Of a stretch of DNA of 64,000 nucleotides, positions 42,652 to 51,335 are shown piece by piece (positions within the stretch are counted from its first letter, which is position 1; every line of letters begins with the position of its first letter). Under the pieces are notes generated by a model. The model was given only the letters and a program-made list of their open reading frames with translations, did no database searches and was not told where the DNA came from. The position numbers and the translations under genes are program-made. The stretch is from CAYLUN01 sp964386865. GTDB lineage: Bacteria; Verrucomicrobiota; Kiritimatiellia; RFP12; UBA1067. Location of the stretch: assembly GCA_964386865.1 (NCBI GenBank), contig CAYLUN010000011.1, positions 1-64,000 on the forward strand. Direction: 5' to 3'.

Positions 42652-45600
42652 ATGGCAGATATTCAGACAGGCGGGTTGGCGGGTTCTTGTCCGGCGCGTT
42701 GGACGGCGTTTGCGGCCGCGCTGACCCTGGTTCAGTTGGCCTGTGCGGCCCAGGCGCTTGAGCAGGTGACGCGGCAGGCGGAGGACGCGTCGCGGATCGC
42801 CGCGCCGGTCGAGACCGCTCTGGCCGGTTATCGCGGCTCGGGCTACGTGAACGTTCCCGCCAGCGGCGGCTCGGCCACCTGGACGGATTTCGACGGCGGG
42901 CCCGGCGGCGGGGTGAACATCCAGATCCGTTACCAGCTGGCGGGTACCCTCACGCGCGAGGCGCCGCTGACGGTTAACGGCGTGACGCGCCGCGTGCGTT
43001 TCGCGCCGACCGGCTCGGGCGTGTGGGGCACGGTCACGGCGTTCGGGTGGCTGGCGGCCGGCGAGACGAACGCCGTGACGCTCTCCACAGACGGCGCGGA
43101 CATCGGCGCGGTCGACGAAATCACGGTGTCGCAGCCCGCGCCGGTGCGCGTCCCGGCGCGCGTGTACTGGGGCGGCTACAAGAACATGTCGCAGCTCGTC
43201 GGCGCGGGCACGTCGCAGTGGACGTGGGTGCAGGCGCACCAGGACGGGCTGCTGCTGCACGGCGCGTACTGGGGCAACCCGGCGATGTTGCCCGCGCCCT
43301 CCAACGTGGCGCCGGCGCTGGCGGCGCTGCTCGCGCCCCGCAAGCCCCACTACATCTACGAGGCCGGTTTTCCGGGCGAGTACCCGCGCATCGACACGGC
43401 TCTCGGCACGAGCAACGCCGACGCCGCCATCCAGGACATCGACCAGCTGAAGGCGTGGGGCTTCTCGCAGCCGGACGTCTCGACGGACTATCACATGTTC
43501 GCGTGGCAGGAGTCCATGCGCTACCACCCGGAGTGGGGCCACGACGACTTCTTCGCTGCCCTCTGCGGCAACTGGTCGACCTACACCGGCGTCGTCGTCA
43601 GCGCAGGCACCTACGGGTGGTACCGGCAGTGGACGGAAAAGCTGGCGCAGCGTTACGCCGGCATCCGCGTGACCGCCTGCGATTCGCCGGTCTACTTCAG
43701 CTGGAACGACCTGCGCGAGCTGGGCGACGGCAACAACGCGTACGAGGCGTGGGTCAAGCTCGAGCGGCGCGGCACGAACGTCACGGCGCTGTGGTCGGCG
43801 ACCGGCAAGTCGTGGCTGACGCTCGGCGTGACCACCTCCTCGCTGCCTGCGGCCGCCTACGCCGGGCTGGCGGTGACCAGCCGCAACAACGCGCGCCTCG
43901 CCGCGGCCGCGTTCGGCTCGGCCCAGGTCTACAACTACTTCTTCGACGACGTCGGCCGGCCCGGCCGCGGCGGCTCGCTGTCCACGGGCTCGGGCACCTT
44001 CACGCTCACGTCCTACGGCGACAACTCCAACGGCACCGACGAGGACGCGCACTTCTTCGTCTACCGCGAGCAGGCGGGCGACGGCGCCTTCGTGGCCCGC
44101 GTCGCGTCGCTGACCAACAACGCCAGCGCCACGCGCGCCGAGACGTCCGCCGGCCTCGAGCTGCGCGAGTCGCTCGCCGCCAACGCCCGGGTGGTCTCGC
44201 TGTCGCTGCGCAACGACAACAAGGTGCAGTTCCAGACGCGCACCAGCGCGGGCGGCGCCCTCGCTACAGTCGCCAGCCCTGCCGCCTCCGAGCCGGCCTG
44301 GCTCAAGCTGGTGCGCAGCGGCAACAGCTTCTCCGCCTGGATCTCCACCAACGGCACGAGCTACGCGCAGGTCGGCACGACTCAGACCGTCGCGCTGGCC
44401 AGCGCCACAAAGCTCGGGCTCTTCTGCGACAGCGGCGTCTATTGGGAGGACGCCGCCGCCCAGTTCTCCCACGTGGACTTCTTGGACGCCACGGCCCACT
44501 CGGCCTCGTGGAGCGGGCGGGACATCGGCGCGCCCGGCGTGGCCGGCTCGCACAGCGGCACCTCGACGATCACAGTCGAGGCCAGCGGCGCGGATATCGG
44601 CGGCGCGTCCGACCAGTTCCGCTTCGTCTACAAGCCGCTGACGGGCGACGGCACCGTGCTCGGGCAATGTTCCACCTTCGCCGACAAGGCGAGCCCGGCG
44701 ACGGCGCTGGACGCGCTCGCGAAGATGGGCGTGATGCTGCGCGCCTCCACGAACGCGAACGCGCGGCACGCCGCCGCCGTCTTCACGCCGCAGCAGGGCA
44801 TCCGCCACCTGAGCCGCGCCGCGGACGGCGCGCCGACGGCCACCGGCGGCGTCTGGGGCGTCGGCGAGGCGGCGATCGTGCCCAGCCTGACCGGCGCCCG
44901 CCGCGCGCTGGCGCACTACCTGACGGGCAACGATTTCTTCGCCGCGCTGCGCGACGCCTTCCCCAGCACCTACAAGACAAACGGCGTGGGCTTCACCACC
45001 GACTCGCCCTACCGCAGCTACATGTGCTGGGGCGGCAGCGAGACGCACGGCGACGCGCAGAAACACCGGCAGAAGATCCGGCTCTACGAAGCGTGGCTGC
45101 AGGCAAACGGGATGGAGCACCAGCTCATCGCCAACAGTAACGTCGGCGGCGCGACCGGCACGCAGGCCGAGCGCGACGCGTGGGACTCGGACTACGCCGA
45201 CGAGTCGCTGCGCAGCATCGCGCTGCACCAGCTCGAGGGCGGCCGGCCCGACCGCGTGATCTTCGAGTCGTGGTACGACGGGCCCTACACGCTGGTGCCA
45301 GAGACGAAGTCCGGCTCGTTCGCCAACCTCGCCCTGCGCGGCCTCAAGTATCTGAAAGGCGAGGGGCAGACGCTGGATCTGACGGTGAAGGCCAATCCGG
45401 CCTCATTCTTCTTCGGCGGCGGCCTCCAGCAGAGCGTGCCTGCGGGCGAGCAGGCGCGGAGCTGGCGCGCCGCCACGACCAACGCCGCGCAGACCTTCAC
45501 GGTCCGCCTCAGGAACGCCGGCGAGGTCGAGGCGCTGCCCGTGCTGCACGCGTACGCCAGCGGCGGCGAAGGCTGGACGGTCTCCTACTTCAGGGGCACG

Positions 45601-48168
45601 ACCAACGTGACCGCCCTGATGACCGCCTCGGAGGGCTACGCGCTGACGGACTCCGCAGTTCAGGGCCAGGAGCTGATCGCCTCCAACGCGGCCGTCGAGC
45701 TGACGGTGCAGGTGGCGGCCGCATCGCCGGTGGCCGCGCGGACGCTCCTGCTCCGCGCCTTCTGGAACCCGCAGGATCCGAACCTCGAGGTGAAAGACGC
45801 GCTGCGCCTCGACCTACTGCCGCCGAACACCGCACCCAGCGCCACGAACAGCTTCGCGACCGTCGCGCCCGGCGGCAGCGTGGACGTGGATCTGTGGCCG
45901 TTGGCGTCGGACACCGAAACGCCGGCGTCCAACCTCTGGTTCGCGGTAACGGGCGCCGCGAACGGCACCGCCGTGCTGCTGGCCGACGGGCACACGGTGC
46001 GCTTCACGCCCGCCGCCGGCTACAACGGCCCTGCGACGTTCAGCTATACGGCGCGCGACGAGTCGGACGACGCACGCCTGCTGAGGCATTACGACTTCGA
46101 GCCGCCGGACACCGTCGCGGACGCGCTGGCCACGGATCAGGCGGGCCGCAGCGACGGCGCGCTGCTGCGCGTCGGCGCGGGGGCTTACGCGTACGAGGCG
46201 AACGCGCCGCTGCGGCGGCAGGCGCAGAGCCTGCGCCTGGTCGAGGTCAGCGCGGGGACGAACGCGGAGCTGCGGACCGCGCTGCCGGTCGCCGAGTTGA
46301 ATCTGACGAACGCGTCCTGGACGATGTCGATGTGGCTCAAGCGGGCGGCGCGGAACACGACCGACATGGCCTTCTACATCGGGAGCGGCAACGGGTCGAG
46401 CGGCGACGGCCACGAGCTGGAGCTGTGGGGCGGCGCCAACGAAGACCGGCTGAACCTGCGCTATTGGGATGCGGCGAACACGCAGCGCGCGATGTTCAGT
46501 TCCCCCGCCACCGTGACCACGGGCACGTGGCATCACGCGTCCGTCGTCTGGGCTGCCGCCGGCGGGGGTGCCGGCACCCTCGCGCTCTACGCGGACGGCT
46601 CGGCCTGCGGCAGCACGAACCTGACGGCGGGGTTCAAGCAGGCCCAGGATCTGATTTGGGGGGGCATCGCCTCCTCGGCGGCCGACGCGAGGGAGCTCAG
46701 CGGCTGGGTGGACGAATGCGCGCTCTACTCGGCGGCCCTGGGCGCAGACGAGGTCGCGCGGCTGGCCCAGATGCCCGTCCGCCACAACGCCGGCCTCGCG
46801 TGCGGTGGCAGCGTCACGATCAACGTCGACGATTCCGCAAACGAGTTGCTGGCCCGCTGGCCCTTCGACGGCGTGCTGGCCGATGTGACGGGCCACGGCT
46901 GGAACCTGGCCTCTGCGGGGGACGCCGCGCCGACGGCCGCCGCTTACAAGCAGGGCTCTCACAGCCTGGCGCTCGACGGCGCCGGCGACTACGTCTACAC
47001 CGCGCCGCTGCCGCTCGGCAGCGCCTTCACGCTGGCCACGTGGATCTACGTGCCCTCCAACGCGCCCAACATTCAGACTGTGGCGGCGAACTCGGGCGGG
47101 GGCAACGCGAGCGGGTTCCGGTTCTATGTGAACGGCTACAACAGCAACCCCGGCGACGGCAAGCTCGTGCTCGAAACGGCCAACGGCTCGGTCAGGCTCG
47201 ACGTCGCCAGCGCAGCGGGGGCGGTGGCCAAAGACCGGTGGCAGCACGTCGCGGCGGTCGTCAACCGCGCCGCAGGGACGGCTACGCTCTACCGGAACGG
47301 GACGGCCGTGGGCGGGGGCAGCATCCGCACGGACTTCACCAACACCACGGCGCTCTATCTGGGCGGCATGAGCGGCAACACGTATCCGTTCCGCTCGAAC
47401 CTCGACGACGTCCGCGCCTACGGCCGCGCGCTCACCTCCAACGAACTGGCGGTGATCGTCAACGCCGTCAACGCGCCGCCGGCCCTCGGCGACGTGACGA
47501 ACCGCGCGGTCGCGGTCAACGCCGGGACGGGGGCCGTCGGGTTCACCGTCTCCGACGACGAGACCGCTCCGCAGCACCTGGCGCTCGCCGCGAACTCGTC
47601 CGACACCGGGCTCGTGCGGCAGGCGGCCATCGTGTTCGGCGGCAGCGGAGCGAACCGCACGGTGACGGTTACGCCCGTGAGCAACCGCCTCGGCAGCGCC
47701 GTCATCACGCTGACTGTGAGCGACGGCACGCGCGCCGCGAACGACGCCTTTACGGTGACCGTCGCGGGAACGTCCCAAGAGGCGTGGCGCTTCGACCGCT
47801 TCGGCACGACCGCAAACAGCGGGGCTGCGGCTGACGGCGCGAACCCCGACGGCGACGACTGGGACAACGCGCAGGAGTACGTGCTCGGCACCGACCCGTG
47901 GACGCTCAGCCCCGGCCTGACGGTAGATTCGGCCACGGTGACGGGGGGCTGCCTGCGGGTGACCTTCTATACGCGCCAGGCGTCGGGCGTGGGGTACGCC
48001 GGCCTCTCGCGCCGCTACGACGTGGAGTCAGCCGCCGCCCTGAGCGACTCTCCATGGTTCAGCGTGGCCGGCCTCACCGGCCTCGTGGGCAGCAACCGGA
48101 CGGTTACGGTCAACGTGCCCTTCGACGGCCCCCGCCGCTTCTACCAGCTCAAGGTGCGGCTGCAGTAA
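42652..48168 (+). CDS. Giant secreted protein: barrel-like region interrupted by DUF1349/LamG-like modules, Ig and LamG domains
   Basis: About 1,838 residues with a signal peptide ending near LACAAQALE; ATG 42652 is favoured over a GTG at 42610. A glycosidase-like region (about 163-360; HYIYEAGFPGEYPRID, HDDFFAALCGNWSTY) is followed by three beta-sandwich modules of the DUF1349/LamG kind (about 363-740; YEAWVKLERRG, AWLKLVRSGNSFSAWIS). Similar barrel-like text then resumes (about 743-900; GNDFFAALRDAFPSTY, RVIFESWYDGPYTL). After that come an Ig/cadherin-like domain, two LamG domains (about 1147-1380 and 1397-1603), a second Ig-like domain, and a C-terminal unit with a TSP3-type calcium loop (NPDGDDWDNAQEYVLGTDP) ending RRFYQLKVRLQ, an ending common in secreted PVC proteins. 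Catalytic residues are not assignable. Confidence 0.75.
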   Translation: MADIQTGGLAGSCPARWTAFAAALTLVQLACAAQALEQVTRQAEDASRIAAPVETALAGYRGSGYVNVPASGGSATWTDFDGGPGGGVNIQIRYQLAGTLTREAPLTVNGVTRRVRFAPTGSGVWGTVTAFGWLAAGETNAVTLSTDGADIGAVDEITVSQPAPVRVPARVYWGGYKNMSQLVGAGTSQWTWVQAHQDGLLLHGAYWGNPAMLPAPSNVAPALAALLAPRKPHYIYEAGFPGEYPRIDTALGTSNADAAIQDIDQLKAWGFSQPDVSTDYHMFAWQESMRYHPEWGHDDFFAALCGNWSTYTGVVVSAGTYGWYRQWTEKLAQRYAGIRVTACDSPVYFSWNDLRELGDGNNAYEAWVKLERRGTNVTALWSATGKSWLTLGVTTSSLPAAAYAGLAVTSRNNARLAAAAFGSAQVYNYFFDDVGRPGRGGSLSTGSGTFTLTSYGDNSNGTDEDAHFFVYREQAGDGAFVARVASLTNNASATRAETSAGLELRESLAANARVVSLSLRNDNKVQFQTRTSAGGALATVASPAASEPAWLKLVRSGNSFSAWISTNGTSYAQVGTTQTVALASATKLGLFCDSGVYWEDAAAQFSHVDFLDATAHSASWSGRDIGAPGVAGSHSGTSTITVEASGADIGGASDQFRFVYKPLTGDGTVLGQCSTFADKASPATALDALAKMGVMLRASTNANARHAAAVFTPQQGIRHLSRAADGAPTATGGVWGVGEAAIVPSLTGARRALAHYLTGNDFFAALRDAFPSTYKTNGVGFTTDSPYRSYMCWGGSETHGDAQKHRQKIRLYEAWLQANGMEHQLIANSNVGGATGTQAERDAWDSDYADESLRSIALHQLEGGRPDRVIFESWYDGPYTLVPETKSGSFANLALRGLKYLKGEGQTLDLTVKANPASFFFGGGLQQSVPAGEQARSWRAATTNAAQTFTVRLRNAGEVEALPVLHAYASGGEGWTVSYFRGTTNVTALMTASEGYALTDSAVQGQELIASNAAVELTVQVAAASPVAARTLLLRAFWNPQDPNLEVKDALRLDLLPPNTAPSATNSFATVAPGGSVDVDLWPLASDTETPASNLWFAVTGAANGTAVLLADGHTVRFTPAAGYNGPATFSYTARDESDDARLLRHYDFEPPDTVADALATDQAGRSDGALLRVGAGAYAYEANAPLRRQAQSLRLVEVSAGTNAELRTALPVAELNLTNASWTMSMWLKRAARNTTDMAFYIGSGNGSSGDGHELELWGGANEDRLNLRYWDAANTQRAMFSSPATVTTGTWHHASVVWAAAGGGAGTLALYADGSACGSTNLTAGFKQAQDLIWGGIASSAADARELSGWVDECALYSAALGADEVARLAQMPVRHNAGLACGGSVTINVDDSANELLARWPFDGVLADVTGHGWNLASAGDAAPTAAAYKQGSHSLALDGAGDYVYTAPLPLGSAFTLATWIYVPSNAPNIQTVAANSGGGNASGFRFYVNGYNSNPGDGKLVLETANGSVRLDVASAAGAVAKDRWQHVAAVVNRAAGTATLYRNGTAVGGGSIRTDFTNTTALYLGGMSGNTYPFRSNLDDVRAYGRALTSNELAVIVNAVNAPPALGDVTNRAVAVNAGTGAVGFTVSDDETAPQHLALAANSSDTGLVRQAAIVFGGSGANRTVTVTPVSNRLGSAVITLTVSDGTRAANDAFTVTVAGTSQEAWRFDRFGTTANSGAAADGANPDGDDWDNAQEYVLGTDPWTLSPGLTVDSATVTGGCLRVTFYTRQASGVGYAGLSRRYDVESAAALSDSPWFSVAGLTGLVGSNRTVTVNVPFDGPRRFYQLKVRLQ

Positions 48169-48292
48169 GCGCTCGCCTGGCCCCGCGAGGGAAACGCCCA
48201 ACAAAGGCCGGCTGCGGGCGCTGCGGGTGGGCGCGGCGAGCTGCCCGCCTGCCACCTGACGACCCGCGCAAAAAAATAGGAGTTGGCGTGGG

Positions 48293-48321
48293 TTGACCAC
48301 AGGCAGTCCGTGTGATATTCT
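48293..48321 (+). promoter_or_regulatory. Promoter of the rpmH-rnpA-yidD-yidC operon
   Basis: TTGACC, 17 bases, TATTCT, with an extended -10 (TGA before TATTCT). It is the strongest promoter match in the window and lies 40 bases before rpmH. Confidence 0.75.
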
Positions 48322-48361
48322 GAAATACTCTTTTTTGACGAGAAAGGTAGGAGATTCCGAA

Positions 48362-48499
48362 ATGAAGATGATGTGGCAGCCTTCGAAGATCAAGCGCGTT
48401 CGCAAGATCGGTTTCCGCGCGCGCATGTCCACCAAGGGTGGCCGCGCGTTGCTCAACGCCCGCCGCCGTAAGGGCCGTCTGCGCCTGACTCAGGTGTAA
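48362..48499 (+). CDS. rpmH: 50S ribosomal protein L34 (bL34)
   Basis: A 45-residue basic protein of the large ribosomal subunit. MMWQPSKIKRVRKIGFRARM, then STKGGRALLNARRRKGRLRL, follows the family pattern (QPS.xKR..GFRARM.T..GR..L..RR.KGR..L). ATG 48362 has GTAGGAGATTCC upstream; an in-frame start at 48293 is inside the promoter and cannot be used. It heads the conserved order with rnpA 12 bases downstream. No dnaA precedes it, unlike in many bacteria. Confidence 0.97.
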   Translation: MKMMWQPSKIKRVRKIGFRARMSTKGGRALLNARRRKGRLRLTQV

Positions 48500-48511
48500 C
48501 GGCAGGCTCCG

Positions 48512-48928
48512 GTGCATGACGTCATGAACGGTTCTGCCCAGATCCGGGATGGCGGCGAGCTGTTGCCGGGCCCTTTCCGGCTCGACTCTTCCAAATACAA
48601 AGCCGTATTTGCCGAAAAGACGTCGTTCTACGGGCAGACCTTGGTGATCTGGGTAGCGATCACGCCCGACGCCGGCCGCAGGGCCGGCGTTGTCGTTTCC
48701 AAGCGGACGTTCCGGCGGGCGGTGGATCGCAACCGCGCCAAGCGGCTGATGCGCGAGGCGTTCCGCCTGAGCCGGCACCGGCTCAAGCCGGACGTGGCCC
48801 TGATTCTGATCGCCCGCGGCGGCATCGCGGGCAAGCGGTGTCAGGACGTGAAGATCGATTTCGAGCGGATCTGCCGGCGGGCCAAGGTCTGGCAGACGGC
48901 GGCGGCTCCCGGCGCGGCGCCGGCCTGA
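48512..48928 (+). CDS. rnpA: Ribonuclease P protein component
   Basis: Protein subunit of RNase P, which trims the 5' ends of tRNA precursors, about 138 residues. The RNR signature is clear: SKRTFRRAVDRNRAKRLMRE, then AFR. The N-terminal aromatic/basic strand (SSKYKAVFAEKTSFYGQ) replaces the usual RLxxxxdF start, so the N-terminus is somewhat divergent. Two starts are possible, GTG 48512 and ATG 48524, neither with a strong ribosome binding site, and tight linkage to rpmH suggests coupling. Alanine-rich residues after position 125 are a dispensable-looking tail. Confidence 0.95.
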   Translation: MHDVMNGSAQIRDGGELLPGPFRLDSSKYKAVFAEKTSFYGQTLVIWVAITPDAGRRAGVVVSKRTFRRAVDRNRAKRLMREAFRLSRHRLKPDVALILIARGGIAGKRCQDVKIDFERICRRAKVWQTAAAPGAAPA

Positions 48929-48939
48929 CGGAGGTGAGG

Positions 48940-49197
48940 ATGCGGCGGATCGTGGCCCTCGTCAGCCGGGCCGTGTGCGGCGTGCTGATTCTGTTTGTGC
49001 GGGCTTATCAGGTGACGCTCTCGCCGCACATCGGAAGCTGCTGCAGGTTCGAGCCGACCTGCTCGGCTTACTGCATCGAGGCGCTGAAGACGCACGGCGC
49101 GTGGCGGGGCGGCTGGCTGACGCTTCGGCGCATCCTGCGCTGCCGCCCCTTCGGGCCTTCGGGCTACGATCCGGTGCCGCCCAGGAAAGGCTGTTAG
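48940..49197 (+). CDS. yidD: Membrane protein insertion efficiency factor YidD
   Basis: An 85-residue protein that helps YidC-dependent membrane insertion. ATG 48940 follows GGAGGTGAGG, 11 bases after rnpA. An amphipathic/hydrophobic N-terminus (VALVSRAVCGVLILFVRAYQ) is followed by the family's cysteine-rich core: SCCRFEPTCSAYCIEALKTH, then GGWLTLRRILRCRPF, and it ends GYDPVPPRKGC. The length is typical. Confidence 0.96.
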   Translation: MRRIVALVSRAVCGVLILFVRAYQVTLSPHIGSCCRFEPTCSAYCIEALKTHGAWRGGWLTLRRILRCRPFGPSGYDPVPPRKGC

Positions 49198-49279
49198 GCA
49201 GAAGGCTGTTAGACTGTTAGGCAACCTCGCAACCGCTGAACCGTGAACCGTAGAACCTTTTCAACCTGAGCATTTACCC

Positions 49280-51103
49280 ATGAATAAACAAGAAAAACTC
49301 ATTGCGATCCTGCTCGGCGCCCTGCTGGTCGGGTGGATGTTCTATACGCAGCGCCAAGCGGCGAAACAGGCGGCCGCACAGGCCGAGGCCCGTTCCGCCA
49401 CACAGGCCGAAATCGCCGGGCCTTCTGTGAAGGATGCGGTTCTCACGGCGCCCACGCGCGAGCCCGCGCAGCCGGAGCCAGCCCAGCCCGCCGTGGAGGC
49501 GCAGGCGGCCGCGCTGCCGGAGACACCCGAAGAGGTGGTCGAGCTGGCGAGCGACGACATGACGCTCGCCGTGTCCTCCCACGGCGCGGTGCTCAAGCGC
49601 GCGACGCTCAGCGGGTACACGTCCCTTCCCGGCAAGCCGGGCGAGGGCAACCCGCCCGTGACGTTCGACTTCGCCGCCGCGCCGGGGCTTGAGCTGACCG
49701 GGCTCCCCGGCCTTGCCGCAAATGCGGCGTACCGCGTCGAGCGCGACCCCGCGGGCCGCGCGGTCACGCTGACCGCCTCCACGGCGCAGGGGCTGACCAT
49801 CGTGCGCCGCATCGAGCTGCTGAAGGACTACCAGGTCAAGGTCTCGGACGCCGTCAAGAACGCCAGCGACAACGTGGTCGTGCTCGGCACCAACGCCGTC
49901 TGCCTCGGCGCGATGGCCAAGGGCGCCTCGAAGAACGAGGTGCTTTCCGTCGACTCGCTGCCCGCCGTCGCCGGCGCGAAGGCCCGCTATTGGGGCTCCG
50001 AGAAGGCGACCAAGCAGTACCTCGTGGGCGGGAACGCCACGGGCATGGGCTGCGGGGGGGCGCCGGCGGCGACCGGGATGCCGGACCACATGACCCTGCC
50101 GGTCTTCGAGCCCCAGGCGTGGGTCGCGCTGAAGTCGCGCTTCTTCGTTGCCGCCCTCTCCTCGTCGGAGACCAACTGCGGGTTCACGGTTCGCACCACG
50201 CGCGACACCTCGAAGCCGATCTACGAGCTTAGCTGCGTTTCGGCTCGCGTCCTCTTCCCCGGCCGCGTGCTGGCCCAGGGCGAGACCCTGAGCCGCGACT
50301 ACTCGCTCTTCGTGGGGCCGAAGAAGCTCTCGCTCTTGCAGGAGATGGGCAACGGCATGGACGCCGTGATGGAGTTCGGCTTCTTCGCCTGGTTCTGCAA
50401 GCTGCTGGTGCCGACGCTCAACTTCTTCCACCGGCTCCTGCCCAGCTACGGCGTCGCGATCATCCTGCTGACCTTCCTCGTGCGCATCATCTTCTGGCCG
50501 CTGACCCACAAGAGCACGGTGAGCATGCGGAAGATGCAGGAGCTGCAGCCCAAGCTGAAGGAGATCCAGGCCAAGTTTAAGGACAATCCGCAGAAGATGC
50601 AGCAGGAGACGTGGGCCGTCTACCGCGAGAACAAAGTCAACCCGATGTCGAGCTGCCTGCCGATGCTGATCCAAATACCGGTCTTCATCGCGCTCTTCAC
50701 GGTTCTGCGCAGCGCGGTGGAGCTGCGCTACGCGCCGTTCCTGTGGATCGCCGACCTGAGCGAGCCGGAGAACCTGTTCGCCGGCGTGCTGCCGATGCCG
50801 CTGAACATCCTGCCGTTCCTGATGTCCGGCACCATGGCGCTGCAGAGCTATCTCACGCCGTCGATGGGCGACCCGGCGCAGCAGAAGATGATGATGATCA
50901 TGATGCCGATCATGATGCTCTTCATGTTCTACAGCTTCCCGGCGGCGCTCTCGCTCTACTGGACGGTGAGCCAGGTGCTGTCGATCGTGCAGATGCTGAT
51001 GATACGTCAGAAGATCGCGCACAAGCACGACTCGGACGGAAGCGTGACGGTTGAGGCGCCTCAGACCCGCCAGCAGCGCCGCTCGGCCGCCCGCACCGAT
51101 TGA
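49280..51103 (+). CDS. yidC: Membrane protein insertase YidC
   Basis: A 607-residue insertase of the YidC/Oxa1/Alb3 family placing proteins in the inner membrane. Like other Gram-negative forms it has an N-terminal membrane segment (LIAILLGALLVGWMFYTQRQ), an Ala/Gln/Glu-rich linker, a large periplasmic domain (about 85-355) and the conserved five-helix core (about 365-580) with NFFHRLLPSYGVAIILLTFL, then VNPMSSCLPMLIQIPVFIAL. The C-terminus is basic (TRQQRRSAART). The start codon lies 82 bases after yidD. The periplasmic domain supports a two-membrane envelope. Confidence 0.96.
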   Translation: MNKQEKLIAILLGALLVGWMFYTQRQAAKQAAAQAEARSATQAEIAGPSVKDAVLTAPTREPAQPEPAQPAVEAQAAALPETPEEVVELASDDMTLAVSSHGAVLKRATLSGYTSLPGKPGEGNPPVTFDFAAAPGLELTGLPGLAANAAYRVERDPAGRAVTLTASTAQGLTIVRRIELLKDYQVKVSDAVKNASDNVVVLGTNAVCLGAMAKGASKNEVLSVDSLPAVAGAKARYWGSEKATKQYLVGGNATGMGCGGAPAATGMPDHMTLPVFEPQAWVALKSRFFVAALSSSETNCGFTVRTTRDTSKPIYELSCVSARVLFPGRVLAQGETLSRDYSLFVGPKKLSLLQEMGNGMDAVMEFGFFAWFCKLLVPTLNFFHRLLPSYGVAIILLTFLVRIIFWPLTHKSTVSMRKMQELQPKLKEIQAKFKDNPQKMQQETWAVYRENKVNPMSSCLPMLIQIPVFIALFTVLRSAVELRYAPFLWIADLSEPENLFAGVLPMPLNILPFLMSGTMALQSYLTPSMGDPAQQKMMMIMMPIMMLFMFYSFPAALSLYWTVSQVLSIVQMLMIRQKIAHKHDSDGSVTVEAPQTRQQRRSAARTD

Positions 51104-51185
51104 TCGTTCGTTTTGTGTCAGCTTGCTGATCGTTCACAAACCCGCCCGTCACGCTCGGTGCGAACGCACGAGTCATGTGTAAAGC

Positions 51186-51209
51186 GGACGCGCAGACGCG
51201 CGTCCCTCC
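51186..51209 (-). repeat. GGACG-type hairpin, copy A9
   Basis: Perfect 8-bp stem GGACGCGC/GCGCGTCC with loop AGAC, followed by CTCC. Read on the minus strand it begins GGAGGGACG like the other GAGGG-arm copies. Confidence 0.55.
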
Positions 51210-51264
51210 CCGCGACAGCTGTGTCAGCAGGGCGGGGGCGAGCGTCTGCCCGCCACACTGTGTA

Positions 51265-51294
51265 TTGCGTGCAGAGGCCCGCTGAGCGTATAAT
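51265..51294 (+). promoter_or_regulatory. Candidate promoter of the GH92 gene
   Basis: TTGCGT, 18 bases, consensus TATAAT, ending 41 bases before ATG 51336. Confidence 0.6.
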
Positions 51295-51335
51295 CCCGCC
51301 ACAGTTACAGAATACGAGGCGGAGGGAGACTGTCT

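Noticed and set aside
42586..45228. Minus-strand open frame of about 880 codons opposite the 1,838-residue protein gene
   Set aside because: Composition is that of a codon-bias shadow; the opposite strand has a signal peptide and recognisable domains.
48169..48361. Replication origin upstream of rpmH
   Set aside because: No dnaA, no cluster of DnaA-box-like 9-mers and no AT-rich unwinding region were seen.
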